A stretch of 64,000 bases of DNA from Chiridota heheva (GCA_020152595.1 JAIGNY010000732.1:1-64000), one strand, 5' to 3'; counted from the stretch's first letter, positions 34,172 to 46,267 are shown. Numbers and translations are program-made. Notes: generated by a model not told the origin, from the letters alone.

Positions 34172-36608
34172 GTGGGCTCAGCAATCGAGTTGTGGGGAGC
34201 GAGGAAGCTCTAGGAAGGTTGTACAGGGGGCAAGCAAGAAAAACGCGGGGGATTTTGAGGGTGCAATGGCAATTGTTGCAGAGGGGTCGGGGTAGCCAAT
34301 AAGGAGGTTGGAGTGAGTGTGACCTATTCTCAGACGGGTAATATGAACGTTGTCGACACGAGGGAGGTTGTGGATGGTGAGTTTGATTGGAATGGTGGGC
34401 TGGACGTGGAGTTTGTTATCAATTTGGGAATTTCATGAGGTTTGCCAGCGGTCACGAATAAGGAAAGTGATGAGCGGTTTGATGTCAGAAAAAGTTTTGG
34501 GAAATGGGGTAGGGGAAGGTTGATGGCAAGCTTAGCGGCTGCATCAGCCATGTTATTGCCAAGGATGCCAACATGGCTGGGTATCCAGAAGAAAAGAATA
34601 ATTTTCCTGCAGGGGGTGGGCGAACGGAGTTTCCGGAGGAGAAGGTGAGATGTGGAGTTATCCCATTTAAGATTTGAGTAAAGAAGTAAGGACAGCCTTT
34701 GAGTCGGAGAAGATGTCAAAGTGGCTGAGCGGGGAGTACTCAAAATAGTCGAGGGCGAGTAGGATGGCCTTAGCCTTGGCTGAAATGATGGACGAGTACT
34801 CGGGAAGCCTGCTACTGAGGGTGATGTCTAAGATGACGGCAGCAGCAGCTGTCTTGTCGCCTTCCTTCATTGGAGCCATCAGTATAGATAGAGGTGTAGT
34901 TTGAGAGTTAGTCTTTAATTTTGTTGTGGAGATTAATAAAGAGGTTAGGGTGAATTTGGGTTTTGTGATGAGTGGAGAGGCCCAGGTGGATTAAAGGGAG
35001 GAGGTGGCCCAGGGAGGAAAAGTGGGCCAGTGGCGGGGTTGATGCCGAGATGGAGGTCTGATTTGATGCGTAAGCTAAATGGAGGGGATAGGGTTTTAGT
35101 GCTATCAAAGAGGATGGAGAAATTGGGGTACCTAATGAGGTTGTAAACAGAGTTCTGGGTTTTGGTTAGGACTCTTAAAGCATACAGTAGAAGAGGCTAA
35201 GTTTTCTTCACTTTAGCAGAAAGGGGGGTTTGTTGGCTTCAACATGACGGCTGATGATTGCCTGAGGGCTTCATTTTGGCTGGTGTTGATGTGGTTGAGG
35301 TAAGAGTTGTGAGCGACACAGAAGACAATAATGCCGTAGTCAAGCTTGGCACGAATGGTGAGCCTGAAAATTTTGAGGAGAGCATGGCGATTCGCACCCC
35401 AAGAGGTGTTGGGGAGGAGGCGGAGAATTTAAGGAAGCTGTTGCATTTCTGTTTTAGATTGGTGATGTGTTGCTTGTAGGAGAGCTTGGGGTCTAGAGTA
35501 AGACCCAGCAACTTTCAACTTTAGGGATGCGATTGGCGTTGAGCACGAGGTTTGGGTTGGGGTGGAGGTTGTTGAAATGACAGAAGTGCATGCAGATTGT
35601 CTTGTCTTTAGAGAATTTAAAACCATTATTGTTGCACCAGTCTTGCAGCCGGTTGAGGCTAAGTTGGAGCCTATTTTTGACGAGAGAAAAGATAGGGGAG
35701 GAGTAGAAGATGGTGAAGTCCACATTTGATGTTGGGGCCAAGGTTGTCCACGTTGTTGTTAATGCTCAGGTTGAAGAGAGGATGCTGCCTTGGGCGATGC
35801 CCTCTTGTTGGGGGTAGGGGTTGGAGAGGGTGTGGCCAATATGAACTTGCAAATGCCTGGGTGAGAGGAAGTTTTGAATAAAGATGGGGAGGTGGCCCCT
35901 TGAGGCCGATGGTGTGAAGCTTGCGGGTAATGCCGTACTTTCAAGAAGTGTCGAAAGCTTTTTCAAAATCGAAAAAATGGCAATGTGGTGTTCCTTTTTT
36001 TGCAAAGGATTCCCGGATAGCGGTGTTGAACATGATTAACTGGTTCAGGGTATTGCGACGTTTCTCGAACCCGCTTTAGTGAGGGTAGAAGATTCTGTTG
36101 GTCTCAAGGAACCAGTTTAATCTCTGATTAATGATCCTTTCCATAATTCTACAGAGACTGCAGGTGAGGGTGATGGGGTGGTAGCTGGAGGTGTCAGTGC
36201 TGTCCTTCCCCAGTTGGTAAGGGGCAACTGGGGAAGGGGGTGATGATAGCTGGCCTCCAGATAGGGGCGAAGGAGTGCGAGGACCAAATGTGGTTGAGGA
36301 TGGTGGGGAGGATAGCGGTGGCCTTGCTGGGGAGTGTTTTAGGAACTGGTAGGATATGTTATCTGGGCCCTTGGAGGTGCAGCCAGCATCGTGAATGGCT
36401 TGCTTTAATTCAGATAGGGTGAGAGGGGTGTTGTACATGTAGCCAAAGGTCGAGATGTTGCTGAAAGAGACAGCAAGGCGGTTAGCAATATCCTTCTTCT
36501 CAGTGAGATTACCATTCCAGGAGAAGGGGAGACTTACCCATCCTGCTGTGGAAGCTGTCAACCATACTCCGAATCTTCTTAGTGGGGGTATTGGTGGTGA
36601 GGGACCAT
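34172..36608 (-). pseudogene. I-group LINE copy 1, decayed reverse transcriptase-RNase H
   Basis: Read on the minus strand: the reverse-transcriptase N-terminal half (LTLSELKQAIHDAGCTSKGP near 36430-36350, RIMERIINQRLNWFLETNRI near 36130), the palm region near 35700 (DFTIFYSS, FSKDKTICMHFCHF), then RNase H (SDSKAVLTSLL near 34690, WIPSHVGILGNNMADAAAKL near 34570). The parts lie in different frames. The VDD catalytic box of copy 2 is shortened by one Asp here through a 3-bp deletion near 35720. Both ends are truncated relative to copy 2. RNase H after the RT marks an I-group (I/Nimb-like) element. Inactive. Confidence 0.85.
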
Positions 36609-37379
36609 ACCAGAGCTCCACCCCATGAACCCCATCATGTCTGTTTAGAAATGGTAATGCCAAATGCTTATCCGATTAGATTTTAACATGGGAATTCAAA
36701 ATTAAAAAATTCTTCTCATCATCCAAATTGAATTGTCTAATTTTGTGTTCATTTTCAGCCATTTTGGGGGTATGAAAAAAGAAATTTTCGAAGTTTGCCC
36801 CGTGGACCTTGCGAGAGGCCATTATAGGCAGATACACGTTGTTACGCAGTGCTGCGTTTGGCACTTAAGTACTGTGCCTTAAACCATATTTTCTGGCTAT
36901 GCCACTGGTGGTGGGGATGGTGTTGGGGATATGTTCTCAATATATCGATAAGTCAAGCAAATGCAATTTTTCGTCGTTCAAAATTGTTCATACCCTTGCG
37001 CTCAAAGTCAAGTTACTCCCCTACCTGTAATGCTGCCTTTGATCAAATAAATCCCCCGTAATGATATCTACGGCTCAGATTATTCCCTTCACTCAAAACA
37101 AGAGTATGCAGACACAACTTAAAGAAGAAACTATGAAAAACATATATATCAAATTACTTTATTCATGTGTACATCATACAGTACTTCACATACCAATTAA
37201 AAATATGTTAATTAAATTGCAAGAATTCTTTTATCATAAGAGAATCTCAAAACACTTGTTTGAGCTTTGGAATCTTCCTATATTACAGCATAAGTCTAAA
37301 AACTTCCCAAAAGAGACTTTCTAACAAATTGTCAACAAAATGTAGTAGCTTTATGGACACGTATCCCAGAGGAGGAGCC
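36609..37379. other. Unannotated
   Basis: Contains a 62-codon minus frame (36864-36676) and an 87-codon plus frame (37061-37324), neither recognised or splice-supported. Possibly transposon-derived given the LINE remnants on both sides. Confidence 0.3.
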
Positions 37380-37550
37380 TGCTAGAGGTATGCTCTCTAC
37401 ATTCCAACTCATGGCAAAGGAGGACCGGGATGTCCACGCACCTCTTATGTTAACTACATTCAACGTATGTTAGGGTATGATGAAGACATCATGGAGAAAT
37501 CTTGTGGTCGCCTGCTGCCCGGCCGAAGTCCTTTTGATGAATTTTTTGGT
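37380..37550 (+). pseudogene. LINE reverse transcriptase C-terminal fragment
   Basis: The plus strand reads YIPTHGKGGPGCPRTSYVNY then IQRML, and after a frameshift SWRNLVVACCPAE. The GRxGRPRTSYxxYIQ...WRNLVVACSAAE pattern is familiar to me as the C-terminus of animal LINE-type reverse transcriptases. It is 5'-truncated and frameshifted. Confidence 0.55.
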
Positions 37551-37675
37551 GAATACAAATCTCTACATGTCCATATAAATCTAAGGAGAAAGATATTCTT
37601 TTAACCCAACAAATTAGTGAAGAGACATTCACTTGCAAGATGGGTAAAACTGTTCTTAATGCAAGTCTGGAAGAC

Positions 37676-37954
37676 AAACAAAATTATCTTTTACTACTTT
37701 TCTGACATATCTAATGGTTTTTAAGCCACAAAATCATAGAAAAATATATGATAGAATACATAAAGACTTTGAGGAATCTGGGGATGTGGTATCACGACTA
37801 GTCTGATTTCAGTCGTTTCTACACAAATGGTATCAAACTTTAAACTTAAATATCTCTTTAAAGGAATAAGTTTTTGGAATGTTTTCTTCACCATTTTGTT
37901 TCTGTCTTCTTTTATATAAGATGGACTTGCCTGACCACTGGACTAACCCTTTAA
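37676..37954. mobile_element. TTAA MITE family 2, copy B (right half only)
   Basis: Matches the right half of copy A through GTCTGATTTCAGTCGTTTCT and AACCCTTTAAG at the end. The left half is missing. Confidence 0.75.
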
Positions 37955-38012
37955 GTCTTATCTTTTTAAGTACTGTTCAAAAGTACCTGTTGAAAGGTGC
38001 TTTTAGTCCTTA

Positions 38013-38195
38013 AAGGATTAGTTTAATGGTCAAGCACGTCCATCTTATATGAAAGAGGACTTCAAAAGAAACAAAATGGTGAAGAAAGCATTACAAAATC
38101 GTCTTCCATTAAGGAGATATATTCAAGTTTAAAGTTTGTATAATTTCTGTAGAAACGACTGAAATCAGACTAGTTGTGATGTCACAGCCAATTTT
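38013..38195. mobile_element. TTAA MITE family 2, copy E (one arm, inverted)
   Basis: Starts TTAAAGGATTAGTTTAATGG and continues to GAAACGACTGAAATCAGACT, which is the right arm of the family in reverse orientation. It lies 58 bp from copy B in opposite orientation. Confidence 0.75.
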
Positions 38196-38984
38196 CTAAC
38201 TTCAGAGAAATAATTTTTCCTTTACATGGGTCAGCGAATTTTCATTTGAATATGATATTAATGACTCAAGCCCTTAGAACTTCATGTCAAAGCATTTTGG
38301 AAAGAAAATTTCAAAGGTAATTCTAAAGAAAAAAATTATGTGTGCTAGCACTTAGGGCAAATTATGTCATTATTGGCATGATAAATTTCAATACAAAATG
38401 AGACAAAATACATTTCAACACAAAATGAGACAAAATGTCAGCGTCCATATTACAACTCCAAACTTGGTATGGAATAAAATTTTATGATTTGGTTTTGGTA
38501 GTTGGTTTAATTTTGTATTTCGCTATCATATATCAAGTTACAATATTTGACTGTGTCTCCTTTAAGAAGAATTAAAGTGAAACCCAATCCTGAAATGTGA
38601 TATACCACCAAAAGTTTAAGCTTAACCTTCAGATACTAATCGTTTCTTTACTTACAATACATTTCTTAATTCTTTTCAGTGCTCGCACAGAATGCTTCAA
38701 ATGAGTATAAAAAAGTTTTGAATCGTTAATTTGATTATGTACTTTTTAGGTTTTATTGAGTATTTACAAACACAAGCCAAAATACAAGTCAAAACCCATG
38801 ACTTAATTATGCTCTGCTGAAAATCTTCATGGGGGAGTAATCCCATGCAAGGTAACTTTTACATTTGAAGTATTTCAATAAGCACTTTGATAGGTCTATC
38901 AACTGAAATTAAAGTTGTAGGGTTTTGAGCACACAAGCATCTCAAATATGTACAAAAAATTACAATTCTGTAGCACCACAATAA
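38196..38984. other. Unannotated, downstream of stx17
   Basis: AT-rich sequence without exon or repeat signal. Confidence 0.4.
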
Positions 38985-39390
38985 GGAATTCTTTCTTCTA
39001 CACAACCCAATCAATTCTTTCTTCTGCAGAACAAACATTATTTTCTCTGCACATCCAAGAAATTATTTCCTCTGCATACCCAATAAATTTGTTCTATTAC
39101 ACAACCCAATAAATTCTTCCTTCTGCAGAAAAAATCTCTCTGCACAACCAAAAAAATAATTTCTCTGCACAACCCCAGTAATATTTTCTTCTGCACAACC
39201 CAGAAAATTCTTTCTTTTGTACAACCCAATAAATTGTGTCCTCGGCACATCCCAAGAAATTCTTTGCTCGGCACAACACAACAAATTCTGTATTCTGCAC
39301 CACCCAAAAAATACTTTTCCTGCACGACCCAGGAAATTCTTTCTTCTGCACAATCTAAAAAATTCTTTCGTCTGCAAAATCTAAGAAATT
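38985..39390 (-). repeat. Degenerate 26-bp minisatellite
   Basis: Imperfect units of ACAACCCAATAAATTCTTTC with TTCTGC. Three overlapping minus-strand frames of 84-104 codons (CAEKNFLGC-type) arise from it. It lies about 0.5 kb past the stx17 stop codon and may sit in or near the 3'UTR. Confidence 0.85.
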
Positions 39391-39651
39391 AGATACAGAG
39401 ATTGAGGAAGCATGGCTCAGTCAGTAAATTAAATTTTTATAACTGAAGGAAAAGAATAAAGTGAAAGACAGAGAGATTAAAACACTCGGATTAACAATCA
39501 ACAATATTACTTAAATGATGCTTTGATCAAATAATTCCATCAGAAAAAGCAATCCTTATTTCTTTCACCCTACAACCAGTAAACCTGAAATTTAAAAAAA
39601 TATTCACTTTTATATTATTAAATATTCACAAAATAATTTCCAATTAATGCC

Positions 39652-39719
39652 AGGTACCTGTTGTATCCAGGTACCTGTTGTATCCAGGTACCTGTTGTAT
39701 TCAGGTACCTGTTGTATCC
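39652..39719 (+). repeat. 17-bp tandem repeat (four units)
   Basis: AGGTACCTGTTGTATCC repeats four times with one change. It lies about 200 bp after the stx17 stop on the minus strand, so probably in the 3'UTR. Confidence 0.95.
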
Positions 39720-39919
39720 AATAATGGAGGGTGGGGAACAAGAGCACCTCTCAATCTCCTTCAAAGTTTTCAATTGATCAATTCTATTCCAATAATGAAA
39801 GTATGGATGTCTGCTTCTCTGTCTCTCCGAAACCAAGAGTGATCGGCTGTACCTGAAAATCCAATTGCATCCTCCCAAAGGTGTATTACCTTGATTCAGG
39901 TAGACCCGGTGATCCCCAT

Positions 39920-40177
39920 TCATCTGTCCTTGACCACCTCTTGAGGATTCCCATTATCTTTGTCATCATCTTCAAGATTCAACTCCTCTAGGTCTGCATC
40001 GTTTGTTTCATTGTTCCGCCTCTTGAAAAACCGTCCCCCTACAAAGCCAATTGCACATCCCCCAAAAGCTGCTGCAGCACCCATTTTGTAGCCCACTAAG
40101 AGACCTATGGGCCCACCTACAACTGTACCGAGTAGCGCACCACTGACAGGCAATGCAACAGCCCTCAGCTTGGATGC
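39920..40177 (-). CDS. stx17: Syntaxin-17, last coding exon: membrane hairpin and C-tail
   Basis: Syntaxin-17 is the Qa-SNARE that drives fusion of closed autophagosomes with lysosomes. Minus strand: acceptor TGATTCTCTACAG ends at 40178, a phase-0 exon of 85 codons follows, TGA at 39922-39920. The protein starts ASKLRAVALPVSGALLG, followed by two glycine-rich hydrophobic segments (TVVGGPIGLLVGY and AAAAFGGCAIGFVGG) separated by KMG. This is the STX17-specific double-membrane hairpin with GG-zipper glycines, aligning without gaps to the human sequence as I recall it (LAALPVAGALIGGMVGGPIG). A basic FFKRRN stop-transfer is followed by an acidic tail (DADLEELNLEDDDKDN). The phase fits the preceding exon. 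Confidence 0.95.
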   Translation of the reverse strand, partial: ASKLRAVALPVSGALLGTVVGGPIGLLVGYKMGAAAAFGGCAIGFVGGRFFKRRNNETNDADLEELNLEDDDKDNGNPQEVVKDR

Positions 40178-40239
40178 CTGTAGAGAATCAACAAAGAAAA
40201 AAGGTTTGGACATATTTAATAACCTTTCCCTACATTGCC

Positions 40240-40751
40240 TTAAAGGATTAGTTCTGTGGTCAAGAAAGTTTATCATAAAAAGGGACTTGAAAAGAAACAA
40301 AATGGTGAAGAGAGCATCCAAAACTCTTATGCCTTTAAGAAAATATAGTTTGAAGCTGTCTTATCTGTGTAGTAAGCCTACTATTAAAGGTTGGTGCCCT
40401 CACCCTTACATTCTTAACCAATCTTAATGTATTTGGAAACTTTTTTACTATTTAAATTATATTTTGTCAAACTTTCTTCAGATAGTAAATTTAATTACCC
40501 TTACAAAATTCTGTTTTACTACCTTCCTGACATATCCAATGGTTTTAAAGATACAAAATATTAAGAATATATAAAGACTTTGGGGAATCTGAGGCTAATT
40601 TCAGTTGTTTCAACACAAATGACGCCAAACTTTAAATTGAATCACCTTTTATTGGAATAAGATTTTTGAATGTTTTTTTCACCATTTTGTTTATGCTGAA
40701 GTCCTTTTTCCATTAAGATGGACTAACTTGACCCCTGAACAAATCCTTTAA
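40240..40751. mobile_element. TTAA MITE family 2, copy D (512 bp)
   Basis: Left end TTAAAGGATTAGTTCTGTGG, right end GAACAAATCCTTTAA; interior matches copy A in order. It lies in the last stx17 intron, its near edge only 62 bp upstream of the acceptor of the last exon. The flank CTACATTGCC occurs before both this copy (40230) and the next TTAAAGG at 40771, so another insertion may start there. Confidence 0.85.
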
Positions 40752-41345
40752 CAAACATTTGCTACATTGCCTTAAAGGTATAGCGACATACATACACAAC
40801 GTTAGCTAAAATGCTTTCAAATCTATTACATACCATAAAAGTGCCAAAAGCTTTCATCAAAATCGGTAAAAAATTGACCATTTTATGTTTTCAAATATTA
40901 TGCATGAATATGCAAATTGGTGATGCATTTCAAGGCGACCTTGAAATTTTATTATGTAAAACTTCTTTTGAATTGTCTATCATAATTTCTTTGAAATTGT
41001 GCAGCAAATTCTGACCAACCATTTACCATACCCCTATTAAATCAAATTCTAGCAGGAATAAACTTTCCCACAATATTTAAGATGTAGGAAAGAAATTCAA
41101 AGATTGTCACAAATTTTGTAAAAACGAAAGCTGATCAAACTTCAGCGATAGCTCAAAAGCTGAATAAGTCAAAAACTGATCTACAGTACTCAATAATCTA
41201 ATGAATATAATAGAAATGGCTCAATTTCCCGAGACCGCAAATTAAGGTTAAAACTATACCAAAACTATGTCATTTGCAGCATAAATTTAATCAGAAATAT
41301 AACCTTACTGAATTACCAATACTAAATTTCCAAGAGCTTCATGTT
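40752..41345. other. stx17 intron, unannotated
   Basis: Begins with TTAAAGGTATAGCGACATAC, possibly the edge of another TTAA element with no recognised partner end. Otherwise AT-rich. Confidence 0.35.
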
Positions 41346-44300
41346 TGTTTGTTTGTTTGATGAGGTCTTAACGGCACCACGACAACGAAGGTCAAATTGT
41401 GCCTGAGAGGTCAGATCATTTTAGAGGTAGTAAGGAAAGAGACCAGGGGAAGAATGAGAGAAATTCAAGAACAAAAGCCAGAAAGCTGTGATCGAGAGAG
41501 GAGGTGCATGGGTAAAACTAAAAACAAAGTAGAGAGGGGGTGGAAGAGGAGGATTAAATATGGTTGTAGAGGGATGCATGCTGAAGGAAGGAGACTATTT
41601 TATCTGGAGGATTTTTTTGGAAGAACTCAGCAATTGAGTTGTGGGAGCGAGAGAAGCTCTGGGAAGGTTGTACAGGGGGCAAGCAAGGAGAACGTGTTGG
41701 ATTGTAAGGATGCAGTGGCAATTGTTACAGAGGGGTTGGGGAACCAATAAGGAGGTGGGAGGAGTGAGGTGGGTGTGACCAATTCTAAGCGGGTAATATG
41801 AACGTTGTCGATACGAGAAAGGTTGTTGATGGTGGATTTGATTGGGATTGTGGGCTGGATAACATGGAGTTTGTTATCAATTTGGAAGTTCCATAAGGTT
41901 TGCCAGCGTCACGAACAAGAGAAGCGATAAGCGGTTTGATGTCAGAGAGGGTTTTGGGAAAAGGGGAAGGAGGAGGTTAAGGGCAAGCTTAGCGGCTGTA
42001 TCAGCCCTGTCATTGCCAGGGATGCCAACATGGCTGGGTATCCAGAAGAAAAGAACACTTTTCCTGCAGAGGGTGGGAGAAAAGAGTTTCCGGAGGAGGA
42101 GGTGGCAGGTGAGGTTATCCCATTTAAGATTAAGTAATGAAGTAAGAACAGCCTTTGAGTCAGAGAAAATGGCAAAGTGACTAAGAGGAGAGTACTCAAT
42201 AAAGTTGAGGGCGAGGAGAATGGCCTTAGCCTCGGCTGAAAAGATGGATGAGTGGTCAGGAAGTCTGCTACTGAGGGTGATGTCTTGATGATGGCAGCAG
42301 CAGCTGTCTTGTTGCCTTCCTTGGAGCCATCAGTATAGATGGAGGTGTAATTTGAGAGTTGGTCTTTGATTTGGTTGTGGAGATTGATGAAGAGATTAGG
42401 GTGAGTTTGAGTTTTGTTATAAGTGGAGAGGTCTAGGTGGACAGAAGGAAGGGGGTGGCCCAAAGGCGGAAAAGTGGGCCAGGAATAGGTGCCGAGAGTG
42501 GCGGGGTTGATGCCAAGTTGAAAGAGGTCTGATTTAATGCGTAAGCTGAAGGGGGCGATAGGGTTTTAGTCCTATCAAAGAGGGAGGAGAAATTGGGGTA
42601 CCTAATGAGGTTGTAAACAGGGTTCTGGGTGTTGGTGAGGACTCTAAAAGCATAGGAGAGGCTAAGCTGTTTACATCTAAGTAGAAAGGGGGTTCGTTGG
42701 CTTCAACATGAAGGCTAGTGATTGGGGAGGTCCTGTAGGCTCCTAGACAAAGCCTGAGGGCTTCATTTTGGATGGTGTTAATGTGGTTGAGGTATGAGTT
42801 GTGAGCGACACAGTAAACAATATTGCCATAGTCAAGCTTGGCAACGAATGGTGAGCCTGAAAATTTTGAGGAGAGCATATGGTTCGCTCCCCAAGTAGTG
42901 TTGGAGAGCAGTCGGAGGAGGTTGAGGGAGCTATTGCATTTTAGTTTCAGGTTGGTGATGTGTGGCTTGTAGGTGAGCTTGGGGTCTAGAGTAAGACCAA
43001 GGAACTTTGTGTTTTCAACTTTAGGGATGCGATTCCCATTGAGCACAAAGATCGGGTTGGGGTGGAGGTTGTTGAAATGACAAAAGTGCATGCAGACTGT
43101 CTTGTCTTTGGAGAATCTAAAACCGTTATTGTTGCTCCAGACTTGCAGCTGATTGAGGCTGGTTTGAAGCCTATTTTCAACAATAGGAAAGCTAGGGGAG
43201 GAGTAGAAGATGGTGAAGTCATCCACGAGGGTACGCTTGATGCTGGGGCCAAGGTCATTCCCGATGTCATTAATGCTCAGGTTGAAGAGAGTGGGGAGAG
43301 GATGCTGCCTTGGGGACGCCCTCTTCTTGGGGTACGGCTTGAGAGGGTGTGGCCAATACGAACTTGGAACTGCCTGGGTGAGAGGAAGTTTTGAATAAAG
43401 ATGGGGAGGTGGCCTCTGAGGCCAATGGTGTGAAGTTTCCGGTAATGCCAGATTTCCAAGTAGTGTCGAAAGCTTTCTCGAGGTCAAAAATATGGCAATG
43501 AGGTGTTCCTTTTTGCAAAGGATTCCCGGATAGCGGTGTCGAGCGTAATTAACTGGTCTAGGGTATTGCGACGCGTTTTTGGAAGCCGCTTTGAGTGAGG
43601 AGAGAGGATTCTGTTGGTCTCGAGGAACCAGTTTAGTCTCTGATTAATGATCTTTTCCATAATTTTACAGAGACAGCAAGTAAGGGCGATGGGTCGGTAG
43701 CTGGTGGGGTCGGTGCTATCCTTCCCGGTTTAAGGACGGGGATGACAATAGCTGTCCTCCAGATAGGGGAAAGGAGTGTGAGGACCAAATGTGGTTGAAG
43801 ATGGTGAGTAGGGTAGTGGTGGCTTTGATGGGGAGGTGTTTCAGAAACTGATAGGGGATGTTATCTGGGCCCTTGGAGGTGCAGCCAGCGTCGCTGATGG
43901 CTTGGTTTAATTCAGAAAGGGTGAGAGGGGTGTTGTAGCTTTGGAGTTGTCAGAGGGAAAAGTGATTCTCCGGGCTTCATCGCAAGCTTTTTGATTTTGA
44001 AAGCATTGGAGTAGTTGGTCGAGGCCGAGATGTTGCTGAAAGAGGCGAGGTGGTCAACGATGTCTTTTTTTGCAGTGAGAAGGTCTCCATTCCAAGAGAG
44101 ATGGGAGATGGAAGATTTGCCTACTCTGCCGTGGAAGCTGTTAACCATTCTCCAAATCTTCTTAGTGGGGTGTTGGTGGTGAGAGAAGAGATAAAGTTGT
44201 TCCAAGTGTTGGTTTTACTGTCCTTGATAGTGCGTCTGGCCTTGCACGGCTGATGCGAAAGAGGTTAAGGTTATGGGTGGTCGGGTTAGTTTTAAAGTTC

Positions 44301-45045
44301 CTGAGGGATCTTTTCCTGTTCTTGATGGCGGTTTGCAGTCATCTGAGAACCAGGGGTTGGGGGGATGATTTGGGGGTTTGGAGGTTTTGGGAATTGAGCA
44401 GGTGGCGATGTTGATAGGATATTACTGAAGTTAGACATGGGATCCTCATCCTCGAGAAGATGGGGGAGTGTGAGTCACAGAGGGTTTCAAAAGGGACCAG
44501 TCAGCCTTGTCGAGGTTCCAGTTGGGGGTGTGCTCAGTGGGGATTTGAAGATTGGAGTGTATAAGAAGAGGGTAATGATCACTACCACAGAGGTCAGCAG
44601 TGACTCTCCAACTAAAGTCAGGGAGGAGGATAGGGAACAGATAGACAGGTCAATACAGGTGAGAGAGCCTGTGGCAGGATGAAGGTAGGTCGGGAGTTAG
44701 TGTTCAGTAGGACAGGCTGTGCTGACGGAGAGCGTTTTGATGAACTTGCCTCTAGGGGTGGTGGTATTAGAGCCCCACAGAGGGTTGTGAGCGTTGAAGT
44801 CACCAAGAAGGATGAAGGGGGTGGGAAGCTGAGAGATGAGGTTGTTAAGGCTGGTTGGTTGAATGTTGGTGTTGGGAGGGAGATAGATATTGCAGAGAGT
44901 GAAAGTTTTGTGGAGGGAGATAGAAATACAGATGGCCTGAAGGTCGGTGTGCACACGAACAGGGCTGTGTGGGATGTAGCTTCATGGGGTGCCCCCTGGG
45001 TACCCATATGTAATTTTGCTGTTGATAGATGTCTACACAAAAAGT
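41346..45045 (-). pseudogene. I-group LINE copy 2: endonuclease, reverse transcriptase, RNase H, 3' tail
   Basis: Read on the minus strand. Endonuclease C-terminal part: FILLGDFNAHNPLWGS near 44804-44770. Reverse transcriptase: TLFNLSINDIG, LVDDFTIFYSS near 43230-43200 (intact VDD box), FRFSKDKTVCMHFCHF and a thumb-like region to 42534. RNase H: SIYTDGSKEG near 42335, SDSKAV and GNDRADTAAKLAL near 42010, covering the expected acidic residues. A 3'UTR follows, ending GGTGCCGTTAAGACCTCATC and (AAAC)n at 41346. The frame shifts several times and the 5' end is missing, so it is dead. RNase H plus APE endonuclease fits the I group. It sits in the last stx17 intron in the gene's orientation. Confidence 0.85.
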
Positions 45046-45745
45046 TGCCGAAAAGTTTCTCTTTAAGCCTACCCGCACACGACACCTGAGTTAATCCTGA
45101 AAACACAGGTATGACACCAACCTGACTTCCTGTTCAGAATATTGTGTTTCCACTCCAACAATGATTGTTTATCTGCCATTCCCATGCACACCACAACCAA
45201 GTATCCTAAGGTTATTTGTGTGTATAAGATTACACAAAGCCAGAGCTGAATAATCAGGGCACTTTTGTGATTGAAATCACTCATCTTTGTTAGGTGTCTT
45301 AGTGGGAGAAGTTTGTTTTCAAACTGGTGATAAAAACAGCTGTGTATCATAATGCCTTAGGTAATAATGATGTTTGTTTGTTTGATGAGAGTTTAATGAC
45401 ACCACAACAGCAAAGGTCAAATTGTGCCTGATAGGTTTGATCATTCCATGGGGAGATTGAGAGAAACACTAGAACTAAAAGTTAGAAAGCTGGGATCGAG
45501 AGAGGTTTATGGGTGAAAAAATAATGTAGAGAGAGAGGGGGTGGGGAAGGAGGACTAAATATGGTTGTAAAGGGAAGCATGATGAAGGAAGGAGATAATT
45601 TTATCCAGAGGTTTTTTTTGGAAAGAGCTCGGCTATTGAGTTGTGTGCAGCGAGGGAAGCTCTGGTAATAATGTGCATTAACTGTGAATGATTGATGGAC
45701 CATTTCTCCTAAGGAAAGATATTGCTTCATAACTTTTAGGTACAT
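45046..45745 (-). mobile_element. Element X, second copy, split by a LINE fragment
   Basis: The reverse complement matches 20967-21340: CCGAAAAGTTTCTCTTTAAG at 45051, TGTTTATCTGCCATTCCCAT near 45165, ATTTCTCCTAAGG near 45700. Bases 45370-45663 are an inserted LINE fragment; without them X is continuous. Its 3'-side edge abuts LINE copy 2. Confidence 0.75.
45370..45663 (-). mobile_element. 5'-truncated I-group LINE fragment with 10-bp target duplication
   Basis: Contains only the 3'UTR of the element seen at 41346-45045, ending in (CAAA)n on the minus strand. GGTAATAATG is present exactly at both edges (45360-45369 and 45664-45673). This is the signature of target-primed insertion into element X. 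Confidence 0.9.
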
Positions 45746-45759
45746 GCCAGGGAAAGCAC

Positions 45760-46115
45760 ATGTAAGTCACAATGACTTGTTTTCAGTGTGGACCCAAAGA
45801 ATTAGCCAGAACAGGAAGTGCATGAACACCGGGTTATAACAACCTGCTCTTTTCAACAACTGTCCAGAGAACCAGGCAGGGGCTGAAAGCTTTATGTCTC
45901 CTCTGAAGGACAGTGAGTGCCACCCAACAATTTGCCATTTTTTTCCAAAGATCTGGTGGGGGAGAAGGTGTGATGAAGAAGACAAAGCTTTGCACTTTAT
46001 GTCAGTGTATCATGTGCATATCTGTGGGAAAATGGCTGGTTAAATGCCATTGAACTCAAACCTGGCACCTCCAGCATCTAAGTCATACACTGCTACCTGC
46101 TTCCCTAGTACATAG
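45760..46115 (-). mobile_element. Candidate tRNA-derived SINE, copy 1
   Basis: On the minus strand GGTAGCAGTGTATGACTTAG resembles an A box and GGTTTGAGTTCAAT, about 35 bases later, a B box (GGTTCGANTCC-like). The body contains GCCTGGTTCTCTGGACAG and GGTGTTCATGCACTTCCTG; a related body occurs at 50825-50975. No target duplication established. Confidence 0.45.
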
Positions 46116-46267
46116 CATTTACATACAGAAATTTCAGTGCACTTAATTACTACCTGAAAACCCTAAATTCCACACTAAGCGGTGAATTACACAAGGAGTT
46201 TGAGGTACCCTTGCATATACATGTACACCTTATATTTTGCATTTATATAATATCCTCCAATTTTGAT

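Noticed and set aside
34107-36422. Plus-strand frames over the LINE copies
   Set aside because: Antisense shadows of the minus-strand reverse transcriptase and RNase H remnants.
36676-36864. 62-codon minus frame as an exon
   Set aside because: No splice sites, no recognised family, and located between LINE remnants.
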